From the NCBI RefSeq assembly GCF_002161085.1, contig NZ_NFLU01000010.1:1-64000 (forward strand): a DNA stretch of 64,000 bases, read 5' to 3'. Both the position numbers and the translations under genes were made by a program. The DNA comes from Flavonifractor sp. An112 (GTDB lineage: Bacteria; Bacillota; Clostridia; Oscillospirales; Oscillospiraceae). Below the pieces are notes generated by a model that saw only the letters and a program-made list of their open reading frames with translations, ran no database searches and was not told the origin of the DNA. Below, piece after piece: positions 33,200 through 44,024 of this stretch (the first letter of the stretch is position 1; each line of letters opens with the position of its first letter).

Positions 33200-33910
33200 A
33201 TGATCGCCACCGTCATCAATGTGGTCCTGATCCTGCTGGGCAGCTGTCTGGGCCTTCTGTTCAAAAACCGCATCAGCCCCCGCTTTGCCTCGGGCATCAC
33301 CTTTGCCCTGGGCCTGTGCGTGCTGGGTATCGGCACTACCAGTATGATTGGCACAGCCGACACTTTATGTGTCATCGTATGTATGGTAATCGGTACCCTG
33401 TTGGGAGAGCTCATCAACATTGAGAAACGTATGGACTCGGTGGGAGACGTGCTTCGCCGCAAACTGATCCGCGGAGAGAGCAACAGTCGCTTTGTGGAAG
33501 CCTTTGTAAACTGCTCTGTCCTGTACTGCGTGGGGGCAATGGCCATCAATGGCGCCATGGAGGCCGGGATGAACGGCAATTATGATATCATCATCTCCAA
33601 GGCGGTGATCGACGGGGTCAGTTCCATTACCTTTGCAGCCGCCATGGGCATCGGGGTGGCCTTCGCTGCCCTGCCCACCTTCCTCTACCAGGGTGCGCTC
33701 ACTATTATTTTCAGCATCGTGGGACAAGGGATAGACCCGGCCATTGTCACCGAGATGAGCGCCGTGGGCGGCACCATCATCGTGGGTATCGGCGTGAATA
33801 TGCTGGGTCTGCCCAAAGAAAAACTGCGGGTCGGCAATATGCTGCCCGCCATCTTCCTGCCCCTGGCCTACATTCCCATCCGGGACTGGCTCATGGCAAC
33901 GCTGGGTTAA
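33200..33910 (+). CDS. DUF554 membrane protein (YdfK/YqgA-like)
   Basis: A 236-residue protein with about seven membrane helices. The start IATVINVVLILLGSCLGLLF and the conserved VCMVIGTLLGELINIEKRMD (about 59-78) and GAMAINGAMEAG (about 112-123) are typical for DUF554. The family may be a transporter but has no established substrate. GTGAGGA lies before the ATG; it has its own promoter and terminator. Confidence 0.88.
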   Translation: MIATVINVVLILLGSCLGLLFKNRISPRFASGITFALGLCVLGIGTTSMIGTADTLCVIVCMVIGTLLGELINIEKRMDSVGDVLRRKLIRGESNSRFVEAFVNCSVLYCVGAMAINGAMEAGMNGNYDIIISKAVIDGVSSITFAAAMGIGVAFAALPTFLYQGALTIIFSIVGQGIDPAIVTEMSAVGGTIIVGIGVNMLGLPKEKLRVGNMLPAIFLPLAYIPIRDWLMATLG

Positions 33911-33917
33911 ACGGTAT

Positions 33918-33951
33918 AAAAAAACAGGACGCATAATGCGTCCTGTTTTTT
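33918..33951. terminator. Bidirectional terminator
   Basis: AAAAAACAGGACGCA / TGCGTCCTGTTTTTT with loop TAA, between the convergent DUF554 and glycosyltransferase genes. Confidence 0.9.
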
Positions 33952-33955
33952 ATGC

Positions 33956-34984
33956 TCAGTTGAACTTATAGATCTTGCGGGCCAGCCGGTACAGCTTCAC
34001 CGACAGTTTCCGGCCCTGATAGCCGGGGATATTGCCTACAAAGGAGAGGGAGCGGTACTTGTACTTGTGGTAGAGCCCCACATCCTTATGCCGCAGGTAC
34101 TCCCACAGCTCAGTCTTTTTGCCCAGGGCCTCAGGAGAGCCGTCCAGAATGAGGAAGATGGAGGAGATAGTCATCATCATGGACAGGTAGCTGCTCATAT
34201 ACCGGGCCAGTCGGGGCTGCTGAGCGTGGAGTTTGCGGAGATCGTGGCTGTCGATCATGATCTTGTTGACCCGCAGCTGCTGGTCAACCCTGCCCACCAT
34301 CACCTGCTCGTTGACGCTCTGGTCAGCCCGGCCGATGAAGTAGCGGTACAGATCAATGTCCATATAATAGATCCGCTTCACATAGGGCAGAGGCTGGTAG
34401 ACAAAGATGTTGTCCACATAGAAGGTATGCTTGGGCAGCTCCAGGCCGCAGTCCCGCAACAGCTGGGTGCGGTAGATCACGCTGTGCATCAGCAGGAACT
34501 GGGAGGGGCGGAACCGGCCCACCTTGCTCCAAGAAAAGATCTTGTTCTGGGGGAACACATTGGTGTACCGGACCACCTTCTGGGTGTTGTCCTCCACGTG
34601 CTCGTAGACGTAGTTGGCCACGAACATATCCACCGGCTTCTCCATTTTGGCAAACTTCCGCAGTTTCTCCAGAGCCTTCTGGAGGGCGGCCTCATCCAGC
34701 CAGTCGTCGGAATCCACCACCTTGAAATAAAAACCGGTGGCGTTTCGGATGCCCTGGTTGACGCCCTCACCGTGGCCGCCGTTCTCCTGGTGGATGGCCT
34801 TGACGATGTTGGGATACTGGGCAGCGTAGCGGTCGCAGATGGCGGGGGTATCGTCCTTGGTGGAGCCGTCGTCCACCAGGATAATCTCAACGTCCTCCCC
34901 GCCGGTAAGCAGGGTCTCCACACAGTGCTCCATGTAGGCCGCGGAGTTGTAACAGGGCACCGCGAAAGTAATGAGCTTTGACAT
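33956..34984 (-). CDS. Family 2 glycosyltransferase (GT-A)
   Basis: A 342-residue soluble or membrane-associated transferase. The nucleotide-sugar site includes VPCYNSAAYMEHC near residue 9, ILVDDGSTKDDT near 35 and the DxD-type VVDSDDWLDEAAL near 88. The C-terminal half is basic (RRLARKIYKFN-like end) and may contact the membrane. It lies 12 nt after glf, so the donor may be UDP-galactofuranose, but other glycans are possible. The ATG is at 34984. Confidence 0.88.
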   Translation of the reverse strand: MSKLITFAVPCYNSAAYMEHCVETLLTGGEDVEIILVDDGSTKDDTPAICDRYAAQYPNIVKAIHQENGGHGEGVNQGIRNATGFYFKVVDSDDWLDEAALQKALEKLRKFAKMEKPVDMFVANYVYEHVEDNTQKVVRYTNVFPQNKIFSWSKVGRFRPSQFLLMHSVIYRTQLLRDCGLELPKHTFYVDNIFVYQPLPYVKRIYYMDIDLYRYFIGRADQSVNEQVMVGRVDQQLRVNKIMIDSHDLRKLHAQQPRLARYMSSYLSMMMTISSIFLILDGSPEALGKKTELWEYLRHKDVGLYHKYKYRSLSFVGNIPGYQGRKLSVKLYRLARKIYKFN

Positions 34985-34996
34985 ATGTACCTTTCC

Positions 34997-36166
34997 TCAC
35001 TTCAACAGATCATCACACAGCGCCAGAGCCCGGGCGGCGATGGCATCCATGTTGTAATACTTGTATTCCGCCAGCCGGCCCAGCAGGTGGAACCGGGGGA
35101 AGCGGTCGGCCTCCGCCTTGTACTTGGCGTAGAGGGCGTTGTTGGTCTCATTGATAATGGCGTAGTAGGGAATCTCTCCCTCCGCCCCGGTGTAGGCGCT
35201 GGAGTACTCCTTCATAATGGTGGTCACTCCGGGCAGATCCTGGCCGGTGAGATACTTGAACTCGGTGATACGGGTATAGTCCTGGTCCACGGTGTAGTTC
35301 ACCGTGCCGTGGCTCTGCCAGTAATCCACCGGGTGGGTCTCAAACTGGAAGGTCAGGGTGCGGTAGGGCAGCCGGCCGTACTTGCAACCGAACAGCTCGT
35401 CCGCCGCGCCGGTATAGATCACCGTACCGTCGAAGGGCTCCCCGTCCAACAGCACCGCTCCGTCGGCCAGGGTCAGGCGTTCCCCGGCGTCAACATTCAG
35501 CTCCACGGTGATGTCCGGATGGTCCAGCATCCGCTCGAACATGGGGGTATAGCCCTCCTTGGGCATCCCCTGATGAGTGTCCTGGAAGTAGCGGCAGTCC
35601 TCGGACAGGAACACCGGCACCCGGGCGGTGGTGTTGGGGTCGATGTCCTCCGGGCGCTGTCCCCACTGCTTCATGGTGTAGTGGACAAAGACGTGCTCGT
35701 ACACATAATCGGCCAGAGCGGCGATCTCGGGATCGGGATTCTGCCGCAGCTCCAGAATGGTGACCTTCTTCTCTGCGCCGTAGGCAGCGATGAGCCGCTT
35801 GGCCAGGCTGTCGGCCTTCTCCGCTCCGAAGGCCGCCCGCATGGACACCAGATTGAATGGCACCGGCATTTCCATCCGGCCCTCTTCCGCCGGAATGTTG
35901 GCCACCACCTGATGCTGATAGTTCAGCCAGGGGGTGAAGCGGGACAGATAGTCAAAGACCCGCTTATCGTTGGTGTGAAAGATATGGGGACCGTACCGGT
36001 GGATGAGCACACCGGCCTGGTCAAAGCAGTCGTAGGCGTTGCCGCCCACATGGTCCCGGCGCTCCAGCACCAGCACCTTTTTCCCGCCCCGCTCGGCCAG
36101 CTCCCGGGCGCAGATAGCACCCGCCATACCGGCGCCGATGACCAGGCAGTCAAATGGATGACCCAT
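34997..36166 (-). CDS. glf: UDP-galactopyranose mutase
   Basis: A 389-residue FAD enzyme that interconverts UDP-galactopyranose and UDP-galactofuranose. VIGAGMAGAICARELA (residues 9-24) binds FAD; GGNAYD, HRYGPHIFHTND near 56, YTGAADELFG near 248 and the C-terminal LGRLAEYKYYNMDAI near 363 are hallmark stretches. Substrate-binding arginines fall in these motifs. Co-transcribed with the downstream GT-A gene, it suggests a galactofuranose-containing surface glycan. In its leader an ATATGCC / GGCATAT hairpin is seen at 36215-36235. No clear promoter was identified. Confidence 0.96.
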   Translation of the reverse strand: MGHPFDCLVIGAGMAGAICARELAERGGKKVLVLERRDHVGGNAYDCFDQAGVLIHRYGPHIFHTNDKRVFDYLSRFTPWLNYQHQVVANIPAEEGRMEMPVPFNLVSMRAAFGAEKADSLAKRLIAAYGAEKKVTILELRQNPDPEIAALADYVYEHVFVHYTMKQWGQRPEDIDPNTTARVPVFLSEDCRYFQDTHQGMPKEGYTPMFERMLDHPDITVELNVDAGERLTLADGAVLLDGEPFDGTVIYTGAADELFGCKYGRLPYRTLTFQFETHPVDYWQSHGTVNYTVDQDYTRITEFKYLTGQDLPGVTTIMKEYSSAYTGAEGEIPYYAIINETNNALYAKYKAEADRFPRFHLLGRLAEYKYYNMDAIAARALALCDDLLK

Positions 36167-36304
36167 GGTATCCGTCCTCTCTCATTGGAATGATCGCAGC
36201 GATTGGATGCGGCCATATGCCCAGTCCAGGCATATAACGGATTCATTTTAACACAGAATCAAAGAAATGGGGGAAAAGAATCCATTAAGTTTTCCTTAAC
36301 GGTG

Positions 36305-36877
36305 TTATCGGTCCGAAGCCCGGTGATCCACCCGGGGGGCGGCTCCGCCCAGGAAGCACTCGGCATAGTGATCCATGGCCCGCTGGATGACCTGAATGGC
36401 GGCCTGCCGGTCGTTCACGTCGCCGGCCACGGCCTCCTTGCCCTCCAGAGCCTTGTAGACCGTGAAGAAGTGGGCCATCTCATCAAAGATGTGGCCGGGC
36501 AGATCCATCAGATCCTGATAGGTATTATAGGTAGGATCGGAGAAGGGGATGGCAATGATCTTTTCGTCGTTCTTGCCGCCGTCCAGCATGGAGATATACC
36601 CCACCGGATAGCAGCGCACCAGAGTCAGGGGGTCCATGGCCTCGGAGCAGAGCACCAGCACGTCCAGGGGGTCGCCGTCATCGCCGTAGGTCCGGGGAAT
36701 GAACCCGTAGTTGGCGGGATAGTGGGTAGAGGTGTGGAGCACCCGGTCCAGAATGATGAGACCAGTCTCCTTGTCCAGCTCATACTTCTTCTTGCTGCCC
36801 TTGGGGATCTCGATGACCGCCACAAAGTCCTCAGGCTGGATGCGGCTGGGGCTGATATCATGCCAAATATTAGACAT
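36305..36877 (-). CDS. ppa: Inorganic pyrophosphatase, family I
   Basis: A 190-residue soluble enzyme hydrolysing pyrophosphate to phosphate. The metal-binding signature DDGDPLDVLV is at about residues 66-75; IEIPKGSKKKYELDKETG (about 22-39), HYPANYGFIPRTYG (about 52-65) and GGKNDEKIIAIP are family typical. It is next to the divergent pst operon, consistent with phosphate metabolism but possibly chance. AAAGGAGA precedes the ATG. It has its own promoter. Confidence 0.95.
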   Translation of the reverse strand: MSNIWHDISPSRIQPEDFVAVIEIPKGSKKKYELDKETGLIILDRVLHTSTHYPANYGFIPRTYGDDGDPLDVLVLCSEAMDPLTLVRCYPVGYISMLDGGKNDEKIIAIPFSDPTYNTYQDLMDLPGHIFDEMAHFFTVYKALEGKEAVAGDVNDRQAAIQVIQRAMDHYAECFLGGAAPRVDHRASDR

Positions 36878-36910
36878 CTCTGTATCTCCTTTTATTTTAT
36901 GATCTGCTTA

Positions 36911-36992
36911 TGTCCGTTCTGGATCGTCAGACGGACACAGAATAAGCTGATTCAGTAATCATTATTATATCTTTCCTCCCGAAAGAATACAA
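36911..36992 (-). promoter_or_regulatory. ppa promoter and leader hairpin
   Basis: TTGTAT (36987-36992), 17-bp spacer, TATAAT (36964-36969). In the leader, TGTCCGT / ACGGACA (36911-36937) forms a hairpin with a 13-nt loop. Confidence 0.7.
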
Positions 36993-37118
36993 TACCTTGC
37001 CCCGTTCATTTTTCCACGTTTTGTCTTTTTCTGCCCACTGCTCCAAATTGGCCGGTATTCCTTTTGTAAAATGGGACATCCTACAATGTAAAGTCCGGAA
37101 ACCACTGGGAGAGAGCAG

Positions 37119-37174
37119 CTTTACTCATTCTTTACAATTCGTTGAAGGACAACTTTACAATGGGCCGTTATACT
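37119..37174 (+). promoter_or_regulatory. Putative Pho-box promoter of pstS
   Basis: CTTTAC occurs at 37119, 37130 (11-bp step) and 37153, ahead of a -10-like TATACT (37169-37174) with no good -35. Direct TTTAC(A) half-sites with 11-bp period are the pattern bound by PhoP/PhoB in Firmicutes. The rest of the 360-bp gap contains the divergent ppa promoter. Confidence 0.6.
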
Positions 37175-37237
37175 GTAGCTTGTTCCGAGACACCAAAAGA
37201 CACCAAGAATACATTGCATGATTGGAGATTGAACACC

Positions 37238-38128
37238 ATGAAAAAGAGAACTCTTGCGCTGATGCTTTCCGCCGCTCTGTGCGTGGGTATGCTGGCCGGC
37301 TGCGGCGGCGGCGATGCCGGCAGCGCCAACACCCCCGCCGGCAACACCAACAGCCCCGCTGTGACTGAGTCCGAGACTCCCGACAACACCACCGAGCTGA
37401 CCGGCACCGTGGTTACCAACGGCTCCACCTCCATGGAGAGCGTGATGGGCTCCCTGACCGAGGCCTTCCGTGAGGTCCAGCCCGGCATCCAGGTTCAGTA
37501 CACCGGTTCCGGTTCCGGCGCCGGCATCACCTCCGCTCAGGACGGCACCGCCGACATCGGTCTGGCCAGCCGCGACCTGAAGGATGATGAGACCGGCGTG
37601 AAGGCCATCACCGTGGCTAAGGACGGCATCGCCATCATCATCAACCCCGAGAACCCCGTGGCTGACCTGAGCGTGGAGCAGATCGCTCAGCTGGCTACCG
37701 GCGAGATCACCAACTGGTCTGAGGTTGGCGGCAACGACGCTCAGGTCGTGTTCATCGGCCGTGAGGCCGGCTCCGGCACCCGCGACGGCTTCGAGTCCAT
37801 CACCGGCACCGAGGACGCCTGCAAGTACCAGAATGAGCTGACCTCCACCGGCGAAGTGATCGCCAACGTGGCTTCCAACCCCAACGCCATCGGCTACGCC
37901 TCCCTGTCCGCTGTGGATGACACCGTGAAGGCCATCACCGTGGGCGGTGTGGCTGCCACCGAGGAGACCGTTCTGGACGGCACCTACGCCATTCAGCGTA
38001 ACTTCAACTTCATCGTCAGCGACAGCACCGAGCTCTCCGACGCGGCTCAGGCCTTCATCGAGTGGGCTACCTCCGCTGATGCCGCCGATCTGATCGCCGG
38101 CGCCGGCGCGGTGCCCGTGGCCGAGTAA
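37238..38128 (+). CDS. pstS: Phosphate ABC transporter, phosphate-binding lipoprotein
   Basis: A 296-residue secreted lipoprotein. The signal peptide ends in the lipobox MLAGC (Cys22). Phosphate-binding loops match PstS: GSTSMESVMGSLTEAF (about 57-72), GSGSGAGITSAQDGTADIGLASR (split over about 87-109) and GREAGSGTRDGFES (about 168-181). It captures phosphate for PstCAB. The ATG at 37238 has GGAG upstream. The hairpin after it probably raises pstS mRNA relative to the rest of the operon. Confidence 0.95.
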   Translation: MKKRTLALMLSAALCVGMLAGCGGGDAGSANTPAGNTNSPAVTESETPDNTTELTGTVVTNGSTSMESVMGSLTEAFREVQPGIQVQYTGSGSGAGITSAQDGTADIGLASRDLKDDETGVKAITVAKDGIAIIINPENPVADLSVEQIAQLATGEITNWSEVGGNDAQVVFIGREAGSGTRDGFESITGTEDACKYQNELTSTGEVIANVASNPNAIGYASLSAVDDTVKAITVGGVAATEETVLDGTYAIQRNFNFIVSDSTELSDAAQAFIEWATSADAADLIAGAGAVPVAE

Positions 38129-38144
38129 ATCCATCCGCCGTTCC

Positions 38145-38174
38145 GATTGCCCCCTCGGTCACGAGGGGGCAATC
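38145..38174 (+). terminator. Hairpin between pstS and pstC
   Basis: GATTGCCCCCTCG / CGAGGGGGCAATC with loop GTCA, followed by TCCATG rather than a T-run. It probably protects or partly terminates the pstS transcript. Confidence 0.6.
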
Positions 38175-38214
38175 TCCATGATTTCAACTTTTTACGAAAG
38201 GCCGGTCATCAACC

Positions 38215-39081
38215 ATGAAACAAAAGCTCCGACCGTTGGAAGTGACCATGAACCTGCTGTTCTTCCTGTGCGGTTTCATCGCGGTCGTCTTCGTCCTGTT
38301 CATCAGCATCTACCTGATCATCTCCGGCCTGCCCGCCATCAAGGAGATCGGGCTGGTGGAATTTCTGTTCGGGACCAAGTGGGCCTCCACCGCAGCAGAG
38401 CCTTCCTTCGGTATCCTTCCCTTTATTCTGACCTCCATCTACGGCACCGCCGGCGCCATTGTGCTGGGCGTTCCGGTGGGCTTTATGACGGCGGTATTTC
38501 TGGCCAAGATCGCCCCGCCCAGAGTCGCCTCCGCCGTGCGCACCGCCGTGGACCTGCTGGCAGGCATCCCCTCGGTGGTCTACGGCCTCATCGGCATGAT
38601 GGTGCTGGTCCCCGCCGTCCGGGAGCTGTTCAACCTGCCTGACGGCGCCAGCCTGTTCTGCGCCATCATCGTGCTGGCCGTCATGATCCTGCCCTCCATC
38701 ATCTCCGTGTCCGAGACCGCCCTGAAGGCGGTCCCCAAGGAGTATGAGGAGGCCTCCCTGGCCCTGGGGGCCACCCACATCGAGACGGTCTTCCGGGTGA
38801 GCGTTCCCGCCGCCTCCAGCGGTATCGCCGCCTCCATTGTGCTGGGCATCGGCCGTGCCATCGGCGAGGCCATGGCCGTCATCATGGTGGCGGGCAACGT
38901 GGCCAATATGCCCTCCCTCTTCTCCTCCGTCCGCTTCCTGACCACCGCTGTAGCCAGCGAAATGTCCTACGCCTCCGGCCTCCAGCGTCAGGCCCTGTTT
39001 TCCATCGCGCTGGTGCTCTTCCTCTTTATCATGCTTATCAATGTGATCCTCAATACGCTTCTCAAACGGAAGAAGGGGTGA
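38215..39081 (+). CDS. pstC: Phosphate ABC transporter permease
   Basis: A 288-residue inner-membrane permease with six helices. The ABC-permease EAA loop is in EVYEEASLALGATHIETVFRV-like sequence (KEYEEASLALGATHIETVFR, about 176-195), and GIPSVVYGLIGM near 120 is the usual Pst stretch. It pairs with PstA to form the channel. GAAAGG precedes the ATG; pstA starts 6 nt after its stop. Confidence 0.95.
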   Translation: MKQKLRPLEVTMNLLFFLCGFIAVVFVLFISIYLIISGLPAIKEIGLVEFLFGTKWASTAAEPSFGILPFILTSIYGTAGAIVLGVPVGFMTAVFLAKIAPPRVASAVRTAVDLLAGIPSVVYGLIGMMVLVPAVRELFNLPDGASLFCAIIVLAVMILPSIISVSETALKAVPKEYEEASLALGATHIETVFRVSVPAASSGIAASIVLGIGRAIGEAMAVIMVAGNVANMPSLFSSVRFLTTAVASEMSYASGLQRQALFSIALVLFLFIMLINVILNTLLKRKKG

Positions 39082-39087
39082 TATACT

Positions 39088-39957
39088 GTGATCGAAATGA
39101 AACCTCTTTCCGGAAAGCGGAAGGCCTATGACCGTACCCTCCGTTTCCTGCTCTACTTTTGCGCGATCCTGACCTGCGCGCTGCTGGTGTTCGTCATCGG
39201 CTATATCTTCATCAATGGTCTGCCCCACATCTCCTGGGAGTTCCTGACCACCGAAACCAGCTATATCAAGGACACCATCGGTATCCTGCCCAACATTCTT
39301 AACACGGTCTATATCGTGGTTGTCACCCTGATCTTTATCCTGCCTCTGGGCGTGGGGGCCGCCATCTACCTCACCGAGTACGCCCGCAACCGCCGGCTGG
39401 TGGGTATTCTGGAGTTTGCCACCGAGACCCTCACCGGCATCCCCTCCATCATCTTCGGCCTGGTGGGTATGCTCTTCTTCTGTCAGTTCCTTGGGCTGAA
39501 GGCCTCCCTGCTGGCCGGCTCCCTCACCCTGGTCATTATGACCCTGCCCACCATCGTCCGTACCACTCAGGAGGCCCTCAAGACCGTGCCCCAGTCCTAC
39601 CGTGAGGCCGCTCTGGGCCTGGGCGCCGGCAAGTGGCGCATGATCCGCACGGTGGTGCTGCCCTCCTCGGTGGACGGCATCGTCACCGGCTGCATTCTGT
39701 CCGTGGGCCGCATTGTGGGCGAGTCCGCCGCCCTGCTCTTTACCGCCGGCATGGGTATGGCCCTCAATGACTTTTTTGCCTCCTTCGATCACTTTATCCA
39801 CTCCTCCGGCGCTTCCCTCACCGTGGCCCTGTATGTGTACGCCAAGGAGCGGGCTGAGTTTGACGTGGCCTTTGCCATTGCCGCCATCCTGATGCTGCTC
39901 ACCCTGGTCATCAACCTGACCGCCAAGCTGGTGGGCAAGAAATTAAAGAAGAAATAA
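39088..39957 (+). CDS. pstA: Phosphate ABC transporter permease
   Basis: A 289-residue permease with six helices. GIPSIIFGLVGMLFF (about 117-131) and the EAA loop SYREAALGLGAGKWRMIRTV (about 171-190) are typical. It starts with a GTG (protein read as MIEMKPLSGK) close behind pstC, suggesting translational coupling. It forms the membrane pore with PstC, energised by PstB 12 nt downstream. Confidence 0.94.
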   Translation: MIEMKPLSGKRKAYDRTLRFLLYFCAILTCALLVFVIGYIFINGLPHISWEFLTTETSYIKDTIGILPNILNTVYIVVVTLIFILPLGVGAAIYLTEYARNRRLVGILEFATETLTGIPSIIFGLVGMLFFCQFLGLKASLLAGSLTLVIMTLPTIVRTTQEALKTVPQSYREAALGLGAGKWRMIRTVVLPSSVDGIVTGCILSVGRIVGESAALLFTAGMGMALNDFFASFDHFIHSSGASLTVALYVYAKERAEFDVAFAIAAILMLLTLVINLTAKLVGKKLKKK

Positions 39958-39969
39958 GGAGTTCCAACC

Positions 39970-40731
39970 ATGGATGAAAATACGATTCTGTCTGTGAAGG
40001 GGCTGGACCTCTGGTACGGCCAGACCCAGGCCCTGAAGGATGTCAGCGTGGACATTCCCGAAAAGCAGGTCACCGCCCTCATCGGCCCCTCCGGCTGCGG
40101 CAAGTCCACCTTCCTGAAAACCCTGGACCGGATGAACGATCTGGTCCCCGGCATCAAGATCACCGGCTCCATCCAGTACCGTGGCCAGGAGATCTACGAC
40201 TCCAAAGTGGACGTGACCTGGCTGCGCAAGCAGATCGGCATGGTATTCCAGAAGCCCAACCCCTTCCCCATGTCCATCTACGACAACATCGCCTACGGTC
40301 CCCGTACCCACGGCATCAAGAACAAGAGCCGTCTGGACGACATTGTGGAGAAGTCCCTCCAGGGCGCCGCTATCTGGGACGAGGTGAAGGATCGCCTCAA
40401 AAAGTCGGCTCTGGGCCTGTCCGGCGGCCAGCAGCAGCGTATCTGCATCGCCCGCGCTCTGGCGGTGGAGCCCGACATCCTGCTGATGGACGAGGCCACC
40501 TCCGCTCTGGACCCCATCTCCACCTCCAAGATCGAGGACCTGATTGCCGATCTGAAGAAGGACTACACCATCGTCATCGTCACCCACAATATGCAGCAGG
40601 CCACCCGTGTGTCCGACAAATGCGCCTTCTTCCTGCTGGGCCAGCTCATCGAGTTCGGGGATACCACCCAGCTCTTCTCCGTGCCCAAGGATAAGCGCAC
40701 CGAGGACTACATCACCGGCCGCTTCGGTTAA
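39970..40731 (+). CDS. pstB: Phosphate ABC transporter ATPase
   Basis: A 253-residue ATPase. Walker A is [12 protein letters not shown] (about 38-49), signature [16 protein letters not shown] (about 150-165) and Walker [14 protein letters not shown] (about 171-183), with LYEPEVDV-like [31 protein letters not shown] (parts about 75-105) specific to PstB. It drives phosphate import and also signals phosphate state with PhoU to PhoR. AAGGAG precedes the ATG. Confidence 0.96.
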   Translation: MDENTILSVKGLDLWYGQTQALKDVSVDIPEKQVTALIGPSGCGKSTFLKTLDRMNDLVPGIKITGSIQYRGQEIYDSKVDVTWLRKQIGMVFQKPNPFPMSIYDNIAYGPRTHGIKNKSRLDDIVEKSLQGAAIWDEVKDRLKKSALGLSGGQQQRICIARALAVEPDILLMDEATSALDPISTSKIEDLIADLKKDYTIVIVTHNMQQATRVSDKCAFFLLGQLIEFGDTTQLFSVPKDKRTEDYITGRFG

Positions 40732-40743
40732 CAGGAGGCTCTC

Positions 40744-41394
40744 ATGAGAAAAACCTTTGACGCCGAGCTCCAGGAGCTCAATTATGAAATGATCGACATG
40801 GCCGCCGCCGCTGAGGACGCTATCGACGTGGTGGTGGAGTCTCTGGCCTCCAGCGACGATGCCGCCGCCAAATCCGCGGTGGAAATGACCAAGCACATGG
40901 ACGAAATGGAGCGGGACATCGAAAACCGCTGCCTGCGTCTCCTCCTCCAGCAGCAGCCCGTGGCCCGGGACCTGCGCACCATCTCCGCCGCCCTGAAGAT
41001 GGTCACCGACCTGCAGCGCATCGGCGACCAGTGCTCCAACATCGCTGAGATTTCCCTGCTGCTGAAGGAGCAGCAGCAGACCCAGACTCTGGCAGACATC
41101 CGCACCATGAGCCAGAAGGCCGGTGTCATGGTGAAGCGGGCCATTTTCGCCTACGTCAACCGGGATACCGATGCGGCCAACGCCGTGGTCAGCCTGGACG
41201 ACGAGATTGATCAGCTCTTCCGCACCATCAAGAGCGAGCTGGTGGAACTCATCGTGGAGAACCGGGAGACGGCTGACCAGGCCATCGACCTGATTATCAT
41301 CGCCAAGTATCTGGAGCGCATCGCGGACCACGCGGTGAATATCGCCCAGTGGGCTATTTTCTGTGTCACCGGAGAGATCCAGCTCCAGGCCTGA
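40744..41394 (+). CDS. phoU: Phosphate transport regulator
   Basis: A 216-residue all-helical protein built of two PhoU repeats (about 1-110 and 115-216), each with ELxxLxxxMxxMA-like helices and metal-contact (E/D)xxxD patterns: ELQELNYEMIDMAAAAEDAI (about 7-26) and DRDTDAANAV-type VNRDTDAANAVVSLDDEID. In known systems PhoU links Pst activity to PhoR and dampens the Pho response. It lies 12 nt after pstB. Confidence 0.94.
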   Translation: MRKTFDAELQELNYEMIDMAAAAEDAIDVVVESLASSDDAAAKSAVEMTKHMDEMERDIENRCLRLLLQQQPVARDLRTISAALKMVTDLQRIGDQCSNIAEISLLLKEQQQTQTLADIRTMSQKAGVMVKRAIFAYVNRDTDAANAVVSLDDEIDQLFRTIKSELVELIVENRETADQAIDLIIIAKYLERIADHAVNIAQWAIFCVTGEIQLQA

Positions 41395-41423
41395 GCCCCC
41401 AATACGAAATGGAAGGTGATCCC

Positions 41424-42092
41424 ATGTCCAGAGCCATCGTGGTGGTGGAGGACGACGAGAGCATCCGCGAGATGCTCCGGTACTATTTTCAATCCGTAGG
41501 TTATACCGTTCGCCCCTATGAATCCGGCGAGGCCATGTTCGAGGGCGAGACGGCCCATAGCCTTCCCGTGCTGTTTATTCTGGACATCATGCTCCCCGGC
41601 ATGGATGGTCTGGAAATCCTCCGCCGCCTGCGGGAGGGCCGGGACACCGCCGAGGTGCCGGTCATCATGCTCACCGCCCGCAGCGCTGAGATGGACCGGG
41701 TATCCGGCCTGGAAAACGGGGCGGACGACTATGTGGTCAAGCCCTTCGGCATCATGGAGCTCCAGGCCCGGGTGAAGGCGGTGCTTCGCCGCACCGAGCG
41801 CCGGGGCGACCAGGTGCTGACCTGCGGGGATCTGGAGATCGACCCCGCTGCCCGGGAGGTCCGCAAGGGCGGTAAGCTGGTGGACCTTACCTTCAAGGAG
41901 TTTGAACTGCTCAAGCTGCTGTGTGCCCGCCGGGGCGTGGCCCTCACCCGGGACGAGATACTCCAGACCGTATGGGATTACGATTACACCGGCGAGACCC
42001 GCACGGTAGATATGCACGTTAAGGCTCTGCGCCAGAAGCTGGGCGACGACGTGGTCACCACGGTCCGGGGCGTGGGCTATAAAATGTCCTGA
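41424..42092 (+). CDS. phoB: Phosphate regulon response regulator, OmpR family
   Basis: A 222-residue two-component regulator. The receiver domain has VVEDDES at its start, phospho-Asp in FILDIMLPGMDG (near 53), TAR at about 83 and Lys in VVKPFG near 105. The winged-helix domain ends RTVDMHVKALRQKLG...VRGVGYKM. The ATG at 41424 has GGAAGGTGAT upstream; 25 earlier codons are out of context within the phoU end. It is encoded between phoU and phoR, and probably binds the Pho-box repeats upstream of pstS. Confidence 0.92.
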   Translation: MSRAIVVVEDDESIREMLRYYFQSVGYTVRPYESGEAMFEGETAHSLPVLFILDIMLPGMDGLEILRRLREGRDTAEVPVIMLTARSAEMDRVSGLENGADDYVVKPFGIMELQARVKAVLRRTERRGDQVLTCGDLEIDPAAREVRKGGKLVDLTFKEFELLKLLCARRGVALTRDEILQTVWDYDYTGETRTVDMHVKALRQKLGDDVVTTVRGVGYKMS

Positions 42093-42181
42093 CGGCCTGC
42101 CGCCCTGCCGGGGCGGCTGCCGTCACACCACGGGCGGCCTCCATCCGCCCGTTTTCCCATTATCTGCGAGAGGAGCCTATT

Positions 42182-43912
<1,731 letters not shown>

Positions 43913-43915
43913 GAC

Positions 43916-43949
43916 AAATCCCCTGCCGGTTCTCCGGCAGGGGATTTTT
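43916..43949 (+). terminator. Terminator of the pst-pho unit
   Basis: AAATCCCCTGCCGG / CCGGCAGGGGATTT with a 4-nt loop, then TTATG. Confidence 0.9.
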
Positions 43950-43960
43950 ATGCCATAAAC

Positions 43961-43992
43961 GTGCCCGCCCCGGAGCCTTCCGGAGCGGGCAC
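43961..43992 (-). terminator. Terminator of the dpaL-ygeY-ygeW-arcC unit
   Basis: GTGCCCGC...GCGGGCAC encloses an inner CCGGAG/CTCCGG-like pairing; GTTTATG follows on the minus strand. It is the convergent partner of the phoR terminator. Confidence 0.7.
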
Positions 43993-44024
43993 GTTTTGCT
44001 TTGTTCGTTTGGAGTTTGCTTGGA

